Shown: positions 44,803 through 54,131 of the stretch, piece by piece
Numbering within the stretch: the stretch's first letter is position 1
How the letters are laid out: every line of letters starts with the position of its first letter
Assembly (NCBI RefSeq): GCF_002368415.1
Contig: NZ_AP018290.1
Location: 4,229,614-4,293,613, forward strand
Reading direction: 5' to 3'
Source of the DNA: Calothrix sp. NIES-4105
Lineage (GTDB): Bacteria; Cyanobacteriota; Cyanobacteriia; Cyanobacteriales; Nostocaceae
DNA length: 64,000 bases
Notes under the pieces: model-generated
Seen by the model: the letters and a program-made list of their open reading frames with translations, nothing else
Databases searched by the model: none
Told to the model about the DNA's origin: nothing
Made by a program: the position numbers and the translations under genes

Positions 44803-45522
44803 TTAGGTTTTCAGAAAAGGACGAATGTTAATATCTGTGACTTCGGCGGTGCGGGGTAATTGAAGGGCGCCGATAATTGTATTGGCAACATCTTCGGGTT
44901 GTAGTAACCGTGCGGGGTTGTATTCTCTTCCTTCGGTTTCCCGTATTGAAGCTTGCATAGGACCAGCAGTACTTCCTGGGTAGATGCTAATAACACGTAC
45001 ACCGTCTGAATTAACTTCCGCTCGTAAACTATCTGCTATTGCTTTGAGTGCTTGTTTTGTTGCTGTATACTGTCCGAAGCAAGCTTTAATAGTGTGAATA
45101 GTGATCGAGTTGATGAAGACAATTTGCCCTTGACGTTTTATAAGTGAAGGTAGCAATGTTTGGGTAAGCAGATAAGGCGCGCGCACGTTGGTACGATATT
45201 GTTCATCTAGTAATGCTACGGGTGTAGTTTGAATTTCTCCAAAGGATATAATTCCTGCACTGTGAATTAGTATATCTACTTCGCCAAAATCTTTTTCTAT
45301 ATACGTCTTTAAATAACCTATATCTTCGTCTTGGGTGATATCAAGTTGGTAAGTACAAACTTGCGGTGACGTTTTTCGTGCAATACTTGCTACTTCGTCT
45401 AGTTTATTTAGATGGCGCCCGATAAGGCAAAGTTTTACTGACTGGTTCGCTAGTTCTAGTGCTATTGCTTTACCTATACCACTACTGGCGCCTGTTATTA
45501 CAGCTACTTGGTTTTTGAGCAT
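44803..45522 (-). CDS. Short-chain dehydrogenase/reductase
   Basis: 239 residues from the ATG at 45522 (MLKNQVAVITGASSGIGKAI); a TTG seven codons earlier is less likely. VITGASSGIG is the cofactor loop, QLDIT the acidic strand, HSAGIISFGE the NAG motif, Ser in VFINSITIH and YTATKQALKA the Tyr/Lys pair; the sequence continues with SIYPGSTAGPM. This is a classical NAD(P)-dependent SDR, close to the 3-ketoacyl-reductase-like group. Its stop is nine bases before purU. The function is not deducible further. Confidence 0.87.
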   Translation of the reverse strand: MLKNQVAVITGASSGIGKAIALELANQSVKLCLIGRHLNKLDEVASIARKTSPQVCTYQLDITQDEDIGYLKTYIEKDFGEVDILIHSAGIISFGEIQTTPVALLDEQYRTNVRAPYLLTQTLLPSLIKRQGQIVFINSITIHTIKACFGQYTATKQALKAIADSLRAEVNSDGVRVISIYPGSTAGPMQASIRETEGREYNPARLLQPEDVANTIIGALQLPRTAEVTDINIRPFLKT

Positions 45523-45636
45523 TTTTAAGTTTGTGTGTATCAAATTTTATCCCCCTAACCCCCGCGTGTAAGGGGGGAACCGGAGTGATGTGCATGAATA
45601 TTTGAAATTTTGATCCCCCCTAGCCCCCCTTGATAA

Positions 45637-45813
45637 GCTACCGTGTACACACAACTTTATAACCCTTCTTATATTCCCCCCTTTGTGCCCTTTGTGACCT
45701 TTGTGGTTTATCTCTTTAAGGAACCACGCTCGTGACAAAGGACACAAAGAAAGAGAAGAAAGAGAAGAAAGGGAAGAAAAGTAACTTTCAAAAACTTGTG
45801 TGTACACGGTAGC
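45637..45813. mobile_element. MITE with GCTACCGTGTACACACAA ends, copy 1
   Basis: 177 bp with 18-bp perfect terminal inverted repeats (45637-45654 and 45796-45813). The inside holds CTTTGTGCCCTTTGTGACC followed by its inverted relative (GGACACAAAG), so most of the element folds back. It is nested in the CCCCCCTAGCCCCCC-type repeat. No target duplication is evident. A second copy is at 62765-62944. Confidence 0.8.
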
Positions 45814-45851
45814 CGCTCAGGAGGGGAAAAGAAGAGTGCTTTTAGCCGCCC

Positions 45852-47174
45852 TTACACGCGGGGGTTTGGGGGGATTTTTAGCAAATCAAACTTTTCTAAT
45901 GTATCCGCAGTTTCCTTAATTAAATCGAATTCTAAACCAGACTTCTCAGCGATATCCAACAAAGAATTTTCACCATCTGACATATTCAAAACCCACAACA
46001 TCGCCAACTCGCGCTTTTTCGTGTCAGTTTGCCCACCAATGGCGCCGTAAAGTCCACGTTTACCAAGCTGCGGTTCACACTTCGGATTCTGATTAATATA
46101 CTTATTATTATTATCAATAATATTCAAAACAGCCAAAAACTTAGTCAGTGAATCAGCTAAATATTCAGGCTTGACTAAATCCAAATTATCAGCTGAAGTA
46201 TGATATTCAGGATAAGTACCATGAGGCGACCTCATAAAACAACCAACAGGTAAATTAAAGCCAGGAGAGCAGTACTGACGTTCATCGTATCCGTAAGGTG
46301 AAAATTCTTGAATTACATAATCCTGTCCTGAGCGCTGTAAAACGTGAATAGCAGCTTTATCAATATCAGCATTGCCACGACGACTTTTTTTGTAGTGTGA
46401 CTTGCCAGGGTCGCCGATACAAGTTACAACTAAACCATGTTGAATTTTATTGACATTTACCTCATTTTGTGCGAGCCAAGTAATCGAACCAATAGTGCCA
46501 GGAAGAAAAACAAACCTGTAGGAATATTTAAGTTTTAATTGGCTGAGGTATTGTGCTAAGAACGCTGTTAAAGCTATACCCGCTAAATTATCGTTGGCAA
46601 GTGAAGGGTGACAGGTATGGCAGGAAATAAGTACTTCTTCTTCAGTGTCACCTTTAATGAAGTATTCACCATAAGTTAAGCTGCCATCTTCTAAAGTCGA
46701 GTCTATACAAACTTCGTATTCTGGGTCTTGCATTTCCATCATTTGATTATGGCTCATACAAAAACCCCATGTTTCTTTGTAATATGAAGTGCGATACGGT
46801 ACCCAGTCAGGTTTATCAGGGATAGTTATTATATGTTGCTTTAATTCTTCGAGCTTAACATTCTGGCGAACAGGGATACTATAATTAAGTACATGTAAAT
46901 TTAGTTTCTGAAAATCAATTATCTTTTCGCCTTGACAATTTTTAATATAAGCATCTCGAATATTCCATTCTTTCGGAACCGTCCAGTCGAACACCTGAGT
47001 GCCACTTTTTACTTCATGTATCGAGAGTGGAATATGCTGCTGCACGTAATAAAGCGTTTTCCGAACACCGTCGCCAGTAATACTGCGACAGATAGGATAT
47101 AATTCAGATATCAAATCATACATTTTATGACTGATAGCTTTTACGTCAATTTCTGCCCCTATTTTTATAGACAC
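45852..47174 (-). CDS. DUF4910 aminopeptidase-like protein
   Basis: 440 residues starting at GTG (MSIKIGAEIDVKAISHKMYD). The M28-like peptidase core is visible: VLISCHTCHPSLANDNLAGI with the His/Asp metal ligands, FLPGTIGSITWLAQN, and TYPEYHTSADNLDLV with the late His. A C-terminal winged-helix part (KRELAMLWVLNMSDGENSLL onwards) completes the DUF4910 architecture found in polysaccharide gene clusters. The last residues (IPPNPRV) and the stop codon are encoded by a dispersed G/C-run repeat, so the original C-terminus was replaced or extended. The substrate is unknown. Confidence 0.85.
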   Translation of the reverse strand: MSIKIGAEIDVKAISHKMYDLISELYPICRSITGDGVRKTLYYVQQHIPLSIHEVKSGTQVFDWTVPKEWNIRDAYIKNCQGEKIIDFQKLNLHVLNYSIPVRQNVKLEELKQHIITIPDKPDWVPYRTSYYKETWGFCMSHNQMMEMQDPEYEVCIDSTLEDGSLTYGEYFIKGDTEEEVLISCHTCHPSLANDNLAGIALTAFLAQYLSQLKLKYSYRFVFLPGTIGSITWLAQNEVNVNKIQHGLVVTCIGDPGKSHYKKSRRGNADIDKAAIHVLQRSGQDYVIQEFSPYGYDERQYCSPGFNLPVGCFMRSPHGTYPEYHTSADNLDLVKPEYLADSLTKFLAVLNIIDNNNKYINQNPKCEPQLGKRGLYGAIGGQTDTKKRELAMLWVLNMSDGENSLLDIAEKSGLEFDLIKETADTLEKFDLLKIPPNPRV

Positions 47175-47320
47175 GGTGATTACCCTACATGATTACAATA
47201 AACTTTTCCCAATTATATATCTTGGTAATTACGTAGGTTTTCCGTTTATCCAATCTTCACAATTTTATTAAGATAAGGGCGCCCCCTGAACGGTTACTTT
47301 GCTCCCGGTCTATTAAAAGT

Positions 47321-47842
47321 TTACCACTCCACTTGGCTGAAGCAAAACGTAGACAAAATTAAGAAAGGAGTCCCAGGAAGAAGGGGGAGGATGACACCTA
47401 TAACCCCGATGACTAAGCTCATTGACCCTACTATTATTAGCACTACATTTTTAATGTTTGTCAATACGGCGCCAATTTTATTCTCCTCTAAAAAGTGAGT
47501 TGATTCTTCATATAAGGTTATCGCTCGCGTCACAGGAACATATGCTGGAGCATTCTTATCAATCAAATTTACTAAGTGCGTGCGTATTTGATCACCAGTA
47601 TTCAAATCTGATTGATAACTAATAGCAATTGAGCCTGCTTTTTGGTTTAGGCGTACATCTGTAACTTTTGAATCCGATTCTATTAACGCTTTAAGTTTAT
47701 CGGCATAATCAGAATCGGTTGCTAGTTTAGGAATTGAAAAACGGATACGACCAGGAATTTCATGGGCAATGCGATATGATTTTTCCAGACTTATCGCTGT
47801 ATCATTAACTTGGTTTAGAGTCGTTTCTTTTAAATCAAACAT
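47321..47842 (-). CDS. HMA-like domain protein with a partial DUF454-like membrane end
   Basis: 173 residues. Residues 20-95 (YRIAHEIPGRIRFSIPKLAT, then VTDVRLNQKAGSIAISYQ) resemble the heavy-metal-associated-like ferredoxin fold, without a CxxC metal motif. Residues 127-165 (VVLIIVGSMSLVIGVIGVIL, then PLLPGTPFLILSTFCF) match the opening of DUF454/YbaN membrane proteins, but the frame ends at SQVEW where that family goes on for about 70 residues. So it is a fusion that is probably truncated at its 3' end, next to repeat DNA. It may relate to metal-transport ATPases. The domain calls are from motif resemblance. Confidence 0.6.
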   Translation of the reverse strand: MFDLKETTLNQVNDTAISLEKSYRIAHEIPGRIRFSIPKLATDSDYADKLKALIESDSKVTDVRLNQKAGSIAISYQSDLNTGDQIRTHLVNLIDKNAPAYVPVTRAITLYEESTHFLEENKIGAVLTNIKNVVLIIVGSMSLVIGVIGVILPLLPGTPFLILSTFCFSQVEW

Positions 47843-48282
47843 ACTTTTAGCTTTTAGAATTAATGTTTTATCTATCTGATTTATATTTTTACTATTTGTT
47901 TTTTTAATACTTATTAATTTATTGAATATATTTGTAATTTATGTTTCTACCTGAAGAAGTAAACATTATCTATCTAAAGTAACATTGTAAAGTTGCTTAT
48001 GTCAACCTAAATATATTTTAAAAATAAAATATAATTTCTATATGGTAAGATTTAGTTTTGCTTATATTATTTGTGAATATATAAATTTTTGGATTAAAGA
48101 ACAAGACTTTCTCTTACCTCTAACTAATGAGAGTGAAAATTTATTGGCTACTCTAACTTTATGAAAGTTTTGATGTCAAGTAGAAATGTGACTAAAACTA
48201 CAAATTATTTCCGAAGTGCGTTAATACAACAAGGGATAGAATTTAAATTCCCCCAACCGCTTAAATAATTACTATAATTGGC
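47843..48282. other. AT-rich non-coding gap
   Basis: 440 very AT-rich bases between divergent genes, with no repeat or frame of note. The M28 gene downstream appears to lack its usual signal-anchor start, and a stop codon lies about seven codons upstream of its first possible codon. Confidence 0.4.
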
Positions 48283-49200
48283 TTGATTACTTGGACTGTT
48301 TTTACCATGATTCGGATGCCAGGGGAAAGCTTTAGGGGCAATTTACCACCGTTGACTCAATTTGAAGCCACCTTACGGGATTCTTTGAGGCGCCACGTTG
48401 AAAAGCTTGCCAATGATATTGGAGAACGTAACTATCTGCACTATAAAGGTTTAGTTAGAGCGGCAGATTTTCTTGATACTTCTTTTGCTGAAGCTGGTTA
48501 TTCAGTTAAACAACAGGGATACACAATTGATAATAAAACTTACTATAATCTTGAAGTCGAAATTCCCGGTACTGAGCGACCAGATGAAATAGTAATTATT
48601 GGCGGACATTATGATTCGGTGTATAACAGCCCTGGAGCAAATGATAATGGTACTGGCGCCGCTGCCACTCTAGAAGTTGCTCGTTTGTTTGCTGGTAAAA
48701 AACCTGCCCGGACGCTACGTTTTGTCGAGTTTGTTAATGAAGAGCCACCTTTTTTCTTTTCAGAAAATATGGGAAGTCTGGTTTATGCCAAAAGCTGCAA
48801 AAAGCGCAATGAAAAAATTGTTGCTATGCTCAGTCTTGAAACAATGGGCTACTACTCTGATCAAATTGGCTCTCAAAAATATCCCGCTCCCCTCGATGCT
48901 GTCTACCCGTTACAAGGTAATTTCATCGCGTTCATTGGTAATGTCGCTTCCTCTTCCCTCGTTAGAGATGTTGTTGCTTCATTCCGCAGCCATACCCAAT
49001 TTCCCTCAGAAGCTGCTGCTCTCCCTGGTGAGATATCTGGTGTTAGCTGGTCTGACCAATGGTCATTCTGGCAGCAAGGATATCCAGGTATCATGGTTAC
49101 AGACACCGCCCCCTTCCGCTACCCTTACTATCATACCCAGCAAGATACTGCTGATAAGGTTGACTACGAACGTTTCGCACGAGTTGTTGCTGGCGAGTGA
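48283..49200 (+). CDS. M28-family metallopeptidase with frayed ends
   Basis: 305 residues from TTG at 48283. The zinc aminopeptidase core is complete: VIIGGHYDSVYNSPGANDNG (first His/Asp pair), FVEFVNEEPPFFFSE (Glu-Glu), and RYPYYHTQQDTADKVDYERF (late His). The start is weak: TWTVFTMIRMPG looks like the end of a membrane anchor whose beginning is blocked by an upstream stop. At the 3' end, VVAGE-stop is followed in the next frame by ERVITNLSG, so one base has been added near 49190 and about 13 residues are lost. It may still be active, but decay at both ends is likely. Confidence 0.72.
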   Translation: MITWTVFTMIRMPGESFRGNLPPLTQFEATLRDSLRRHVEKLANDIGERNYLHYKGLVRAADFLDTSFAEAGYSVKQQGYTIDNKTYYNLEVEIPGTERPDEIVIIGGHYDSVYNSPGANDNGTGAAATLEVARLFAGKKPARTLRFVEFVNEEPPFFFSENMGSLVYAKSCKKRNEKIVAMLSLETMGYYSDQIGSQKYPAPLDAVYPLQGNFIAFIGNVASSSLVRDVVASFRSHTQFPSEAAALPGEISGVSWSDQWSFWQQGYPGIMVTDTAPFRYPYYHTQQDTADKVDYERFARVVAGE

Positions 49201-49807
49201 GCGTGTAATTACCAACCTTAGTGGAGTAGCTAACAATTAATAATCAGTAAACCGAAAACTTTCGCCCTTACGGCAAAGCACGGATTTCTGGTACTAGGGC
49301 AGGCTGATAACCTGACCGCTCATCCTCAAAGTTCGCTTTTCACACCTGTTAAGCTACGCGCGAGAGTTTTTACAAAAGCGCCCGATGCCCATCAAAATTC
49401 ACACTTGTTATCGATTGCCTTTTGTTGATGAAGGCGCCTTCCCTGAGCTTGAATGTATACTATTTATCCAAACGTTTGATCCAACTGTTACAAATGATAC
49501 TAATTTAAATTTGACAAGAATAACTCTTAAGTAAGATTATTTTGATCTGTGTTTTCATTACAATATATTATTAGATTGGGTGTGAAAAAGTAATAAATAT
49601 GCTTATTATAATAGTTAGTACAGGAATTGTAAAAAATTCCCAAATGTAGATATCTGTTTATTTGGTGTTCTATGTTTGGGAATTTTACATAGAAATCTGC
49701 TGATTGTTATACAACTTCAAGACATCAAAAAGTTGATTTATAATATCAACTTTATTTTTTTGTGCCTATCAAATGATTCCTTAATATACAATATTGAGTT
49801 GCTTAAT
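49201..49807. other. Non-coding gap before the MFS gene
   Basis: 607 bp. An in-frame extension of the MFS gene back to 49676 is AT-rich and not protein-like. One GGCGCC at 49434. No RNA gene or repeat can be supported. Confidence 0.4.
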
Positions 49808-51262
49808 ATGTCTAGTAACCAGGGCGATGATTATTTGACAGAAATAACTTCTGTTCCCATTCAAGAGAGATCGGAAGATATGGTAGTGATGGAGACGATG
49901 GTTCCTGTAACGTCAAAATCACCTTTGAAAGTTTCTAAGCCAGAAATTCGCATTTCGCTCAAAGCGTTAACTGTTGAAAGTATCTTTGCTACGGTTTTTT
50001 ACAGTATTATCGGCGGCGCCTTGCTGACTAATTTCTTGTTAGAGCAAGGTGCTGATTGTGTACAAATTGGTCTGCTTGCTTCTATTCCTCAACTGGTGAA
50101 TCTACTCCAACCGTTGGGAGCATACTTGTTAGAGCGATTTACAAGCTTCCGCTGGTATACTTTAGTCATTTTCGCTTCGTCGCGATTAACGTGGCTGAGT
50201 GTTTTACCACTGATTTGGTTAGCTAGTTCGTCTCGAATTACAGGTTGTCAAGTAGTACAGTGGACGTTGGCAGTTGTCTGGGTAACTAATATCATTGAAG
50301 CTTTTGGTCGCGCTCCTTGGTCAGGTTGGACGGCTATATTAGTACCACAACGACTGCGGGGACGGTATTTTGGTTTTCGCAACAGTCTCTTAAGCTTAAC
50401 AGGTCTGCTAAGTGTGCCATTGTTAGGTTTTACTGTATCATCTTGGCCTGGTGGAACAGCTAAAGGTTTCGGCGTTATATTGACATTAGGAATTGTGCTT
50501 GGTGTTGTCAGTCTGGCGAGTCAGTTCTGGATGAAAGATGTTAACCCACAGCTATTAAGAGCCAAACATGACGATACTTCATCGCAATCCAAGGGAATAG
50601 ATACTACCGTTTTTAAAGATGGTAATTTTTTGAAGTTTGTCTTCTACCTGGCTATATGGTGTTTTGCTGTTAATGTCAGCGGTCCCTTCTTTAACCTCTA
50701 TATGCTTGATAACTTACATATAGATATTAGTGTAGTTACAATTTATAACGCTATAGCAGGGGCTGCTAACATGCTGATGCTGCCACTTTGGGGCAAAATA
50801 GCCGACCGCACTGGTAACCGTCCGCTCCTATTATTAGTAGGAATTTTGGTAGCAGTGACACCTCTATTGTGGCTCTTTACTGGAAAGCATGAAATGACTA
50901 TGTGGGTATTGTTTCCTTTGTTGCATGTGCTTCATGGTGCAACCTGGGCGGCAATTGATTTATGTACTAACAATCTCATTATGGGAGTGGCGCCGTTACA
51001 GCATCAATCCTCTTATTTCGGGCTTTCAGGCGCCGTTGCTGGTTTAACTGGAGCAGCGGGAATTACTGCAGGCAGTTTTCTTGCAACAGGAGTTGGTGCT
51101 GGTGGTTTATTAGTGCTATTCGCTCTCTCCGGGGTTTTACGAGTAGTTGCACTCCTGCCCTTAATGTTTGTTAAGGAACAGCGTTCTATGTCTTTAGGTC
51201 ACCTCATAGAACTTTTGTTTCCTTATACAAGAAGAACAGAGCAGTTGCTAGCAAATGATTAA
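49808..51262 (+). CDS. Major facilitator superfamily transporter
   Basis: 484 residues from the ATG at 49808 (MSSNQGDDYLTEITSVPIQE). After a 60-residue cytoplasmic N-terminus there are about 12 hydrophobic spans, starting with TVESIFATVFYSIIGGALLT and IGLLASIPQLVNLLQPLGAY, with a long loop in the middle (MKDVNPQLLRAKHDDTSSQS). GKIADRTGNRPLLLL is the MFS signature between spans in the second half. The subgroup resembles uncharacterised cyanobacterial carriers; the substrate is unknown. It is monocistronic, convergent with the aldo/keto reductase gene only 19 bp away. Confidence 0.87.
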   Translation: MSSNQGDDYLTEITSVPIQERSEDMVVMETMVPVTSKSPLKVSKPEIRISLKALTVESIFATVFYSIIGGALLTNFLLEQGADCVQIGLLASIPQLVNLLQPLGAYLLERFTSFRWYTLVIFASSRLTWLSVLPLIWLASSSRITGCQVVQWTLAVVWVTNIIEAFGRAPWSGWTAILVPQRLRGRYFGFRNSLLSLTGLLSVPLLGFTVSSWPGGTAKGFGVILTLGIVLGVVSLASQFWMKDVNPQLLRAKHDDTSSQSKGIDTTVFKDGNFLKFVFYLAIWCFAVNVSGPFFNLYMLDNLHIDISVVTIYNAIAGAANMLMLPLWGKIADRTGNRPLLLLVGILVAVTPLLWLFTGKHEMTMWVLFPLLHVLHGATWAAIDLCTNNLIMGVAPLQHQSSYFGLSGAVAGLTGAAGITAGSFLATGVGAGGLLVLFALSGVLRVVALLPLMFVKEQRSMSLGHLIELLFPYTRRTEQLLAND

Positions 51263-51281
51263 CTAGTAATCTATGTCATCA

Positions 51282-52409
51282 TTAACCCCAAAGTCTTCTG
51301 CCTGCTTTGCCTTTGAGTTGTTCGTGAGTATTGAATAGCAGGGTAGGAATATCTAAATTCTCTGGACACTTGGGTAAACATTCCCCACATTCGGTACATT
51401 TGTTTGCTTTCATTCCTGGAAACCAGTGACCAGCGTTTTCAAACATGCCGTAGCGATACTGTCCGTAATCGGTCATATCATATGCTACGGCTAAATTTCT
51501 TAATCGCAATACTTCAGGAATATTAATGTTTTCAGGACACGGTAAACAAGCATAGCATTGACTGCACTTGTCAGCCCCTAAACTTATATTAAGTTGGTTT
51601 TCCAAACGCTGTAAAATATCGATTTCTGCTTGTGTAAGTTTATCTACACTATCAGCGATACGCAACGGTTCGATTAACTCTTCTGGGGTTGCTGGTCCTA
51701 CACTTAATGTCGTAATCCGAGCATCGCTAAGTAAAAAACGATAGGTTAATTCTAAGGGTGTAAAGGGATGACAAATATCTTGGAGTTTTTGCGGCGCCGT
51801 GTATAGTTTTCCGCCTTTGTCTGCTGGTGAGATTATAAATATACCTATGTCTTTTGAGAACGTGCGCTCTATTGCTGCTGCATGACGTTGAAAAAAATAG
51901 TAATAATGCAGATTGACAAATTCAAATAAGTCTGTATTTATAGCAGCAAGAATTAATTCAAGCGTACCGTGGGTGGAAAAGCCAACATGTCGAACCCGAC
52001 CCTCTGCTTTTGCTTGTTGTACCGCGCGCATACAACCGTCAGAAGCTCTCACCCAGTCAAGGTGTTCCCAAGTATTTAAACCATGAATTCCTAAGCAGTC
52101 TATATAATCAACATTTAAACGTTCTAATGATTCGTTGATGTACCGACGCATCGAAGTCGCATCTTTAGTGGGTGGGATTTTGGTGGTGATATAAACTTGG
52201 TCGCGCGATACTGACCCAGAAGCAATAACACCACCGAGAAGTTCCTCACTGTTACCGTAACCCCTGGCTGTTTCAATATGATTTATTCCCAACTCCACCG
52301 CTTGTGAGATAGTTTGCCGCGCGACTTCTAATGAACTTAAGTAGCGCATAGTCCCTAAAGAAAAAACTGACAAACTTAGATTAGTCTTCCCAAAGCGTCG
52401 GTATCGCAT
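51282..52409 (-). CDS. Aldo/keto reductase with two C-terminal 4Fe-4S clusters
   Basis: 375 residues. The N-terminal 260 are an AKR TIM barrel (FSLGTMRY, NHIETARGYGNSEELLGG, and KIPPTKDATSMRRYINESLE, DYIDCLGIHGLN). The active-site Tyr, Lys and His are present, while the usual Asp of DTA reads Glu (IETA). The C-terminus carries CSQCYACLPCPENINIPE and CTECGECLPKCPENLDIPTL, two ferredoxin-type Cys clusters. This fusion is widespread in cyanobacteria and likely takes electrons from ferredoxin rather than NADPH alone. It is same-strand with the bifunctional nuclease gene upstream, with an 86-bp repeat-rich gap. Confidence 0.9.
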   Translation of the reverse strand: MRYRRFGKTNLSLSVFSLGTMRYLSSLEVARQTISQAVELGINHIETARGYGNSEELLGGVIASGSVSRDQVYITTKIPPTKDATSMRRYINESLERLNVDYIDCLGIHGLNTWEHLDWVRASDGCMRAVQQAKAEGRVRHVGFSTHGTLELILAAINTDLFEFVNLHYYYFFQRHAAAIERTFSKDIGIFIISPADKGGKLYTAPQKLQDICHPFTPLELTYRFLLSDARITTLSVGPATPEELIEPLRIADSVDKLTQAEIDILQRLENQLNISLGADKCSQCYACLPCPENINIPEVLRLRNLAVAYDMTDYGQYRYGMFENAGHWFPGMKANKCTECGECLPKCPENLDIPTLLFNTHEQLKGKAGRRLWG

Positions 52410-52439
52410 TTTTAAAAGTTATGAGTTAGGAGTTATGAG

Positions 52440-52497
52440 TTACTAATTATAACTTTTCTTCTTACTCAGCACTCAGCACTCAGCACTCATCACTCTT
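52440..52497. repeat. ACTCAGCACTCAGCACTC-type repeat
   Basis: Near-tandem 10-mers (CAGCACTCAG) preceded by GTTATGAGTTAGGAGTTATGAG, partly complementary, so a hairpin is possible. It is the same family as 54011-54131 and 60115-60175, and it overlaps the stop codon of the nuclease gene. Confidence 0.75.
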
Positions 52498-52990
52498 AAC
52501 TGTTACTTCCAAAGCGTTTGATTAAATCTTCGGGTCGGAGATTAGAAACAAAATCGCGGAAAGCTTGCTGCTCTGCTTCGTCTGCATCGCGGTCTACGGG
52601 TATTGATGCATCAGCGACTACTTCCTCCATTACCCAAATAGGCGCATTTGTACGGAGAGCTACTGCAATTGCATCACTAGGTCGGGCATCAATTTCTTTT
52701 CGGTTTTCCCCTTGTTGCAAGATTAGAGACGCAAAAAAAGTGTCTTTTTGCAGCGAGTGAATAATAACCTTCTCTAAGGTCATATTCAACGATTCAATAA
52801 TATTAACTATTAAATCGTGCGTTAAGGGTCGAGGAGGCTTCTGATTCTCCAACGGCGCCATTATTGCTCGCGCTTGTTCCTGACCAATATAAATGGGCAA
52901 AGCACGACGGTCTGTACTATCCTTGAGAAGTACAATCGGGCTGCGGGTGATGGCATCTAATGCTATACCAGCGACTTTCATTTCAATCAT
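52496..52990 (-). CDS. Bifunctional nuclease family protein (BFN, DUF151)
   Basis: 164 residues: MKVAGIALDAITRSPIVLLK, LPIYIGQEQARAIMAPLEN, IDARPSDAIAVALRTNAPIW and the acidic tail. These are the hallmarks of the BFN/DUF151 family, whose plant and archaeal members have DNase and RNase activity. It is full length and soluble. It is divergent from riboflavin synthase, a neighbourhood I recall as conserved in cyanobacteria. Confidence 0.92.
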   Translation of the reverse strand: MIEMKVAGIALDAITRSPIVLLKDSTDRRALPIYIGQEQARAIMAPLENQKPPRPLTHDLIVNIIESLNMTLEKVIIHSLQKDTFFASLILQQGENRKEIDARPSDAIAVALRTNAPIWVMEEVVADASIPVDRDADEAEQQAFRDFVSNLRPEDLIKRFGSNS

Positions 52991-53327
52991 CTGTCAAGCC
53001 TCTACAACTCTTTGAGCGCTTTTTGGAGTTTGTAACAAATCATACCTATTCAAAGGAATGATTAAGATCGATGTAAACATAGTCTTTACTCGCTATAATT
53101 GCTTCTATTAAACTCCCTATTCGATGTAAACACCAGAGTAAGTCTAATTAGTTCTGTTTTACAATAATCTACTTACCCAAGTATGCCTTGAATTAACTAT
53201 TAATGTATTGATAACCGTATACCAAATCGCGTCAGAAATTATACTGGAATAATTGAGCGCAACGCGATATTTACTAGTTTATAACAGCTGAAATTCATAG
53301 TAAATCAAGTAAGGTTGAAAAAAAGCA
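52991..53327. other. Divergent promoter region of the BFN and riboflavin synthase genes
   Basis: 337 bp without an open frame. It must serve both genes. No FMN-riboswitch-like conserved boxes were recognised. Confidence 0.4.
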
Positions 53328-54008
53328 GTGTTTACAGGATTAATTCAAGCATTAGGAACAATTAAGCCCCTAGGGGGGGATTTTTGGAAGATTACATTTA
53401 TCACCCATTCGCTAGATGTTATTTTACAAGATTTAGCATATGGCGATAGTGTAGCAGTTGATGGGGTCTGTTTGACAGTAGAGAAAATATCAAATGATGG
53501 ATTTGTGGCAACTGCTTCTCCTGAGACGTTAAGAAGAACTACTTTGGGTGCTGCGTCAACGCAAACGCGATACGTTAACCTTGAAGCTTCGTTAAAAGTT
53601 GGCAGTAAAATTGGCGGTCACTTTGTAATGGGACATGTGGATGGGGTCGGGCAATTGTTAGAAGCACGGCAAACTGCTACTTCTTGGGAAATGACTTTTA
53701 AGGCACCGAGTTCAATTGCCAAGTATATAGTCCCGAAAGGAAGTATTGCTGTAAATGGTATTAGCTTGACTGTTGCTGAGTATGACAGTGAGGCAATGCA
53801 GTTTAAAGTCGCGGTTATTCCATTAACCTACCAAGAAACTAATCTAAGTCAGTTGGCGCCGGGTAGTTTAGTAAATCTCGAAGGTGATATTCTAGGCAAA
53901 TACGTGGAAAAGTTGCTGATTTCAGGCAGAAGTAGCTATGATACGACTGAAAACGCCGACGATAGTAGTTTAACGTCAGCGTTTTTAGCAGAACATGGAT
54001 ATTTGTAA
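53328..54008 (+). CDS. ribE: Riboflavin synthase alpha subunit
   Basis: 226 residues starting at GTG with the diagnostic MFTGLIQALGTI. Two homologous beta-barrel halves are visible: GDSVAVDGVCLTVEKISNDG with ASPETLRRTTLG and KIGGHFVMGHVDGVGQLLEA, then GSIAVNGISLTVAEYD with IPLTYQETNLSQL and VNLEGDILGKYVEKLL. It condenses two 6,7-dimethyl-8-ribityllumazine to riboflavin and 5-amino-6-ribitylaminouracil as a homotrimer. A short C-terminal tail (SSLTSAFLAEHGYL) is usual for cyanobacterial enzymes. It stands alone, with the gene end next to a repeat-hairpin. Confidence 0.96.
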   Translation: MFTGLIQALGTIKPLGGDFWKITFITHSLDVILQDLAYGDSVAVDGVCLTVEKISNDGFVATASPETLRRTTLGAASTQTRYVNLEASLKVGSKIGGHFVMGHVDGVGQLLEARQTATSWEMTFKAPSSIAKYIVPKGSIAVNGISLTVAEYDSEAMQFKVAVIPLTYQETNLSQLAPGSLVNLEGDILGKYVEKLLISGRSSYDTTENADDSSLTSAFLAEHGYL

Positions 54009-54010
54009 TA

Positions 54011-54131
54011 GTGCTGAGTGGAAAGTGCTGAGTGCTGAGTAGAGTGAGGAGTGAGGAGTTAGAATTTAAAACTCAGCACTCATAACTCAGCACTCATAAC
54101 TTAGCACTCATAACTCAGCACTCAGCACTTT
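54011..54131. terminator. Repeat-derived hairpin between convergent genes
   Basis: GTGCTGAGT units on the left (54011-54045) pair with ACTCAGCAC units on the right (54070-54131), and the right arm ends in TTTTTA. It lies exactly between the ends of riboflavin synthase and the M23 peptidase gene. It is probably a two-way terminator built from the dispersed ACTCAGCAC repeat. Confidence 0.55.

Noticed and set aside
48677-49240. 187-residue plus-strand frame overlapping the M28 peptidase
   Set aside because: Only its last 13 residues (ERVITNLSG) are meaningful, as the frameshifted end of the peptidase; the rest is a shadow.
52991-53327. FMN riboswitch before riboflavin synthase
   Set aside because: No conserved RFN boxes or multi-branch pairing recognised.
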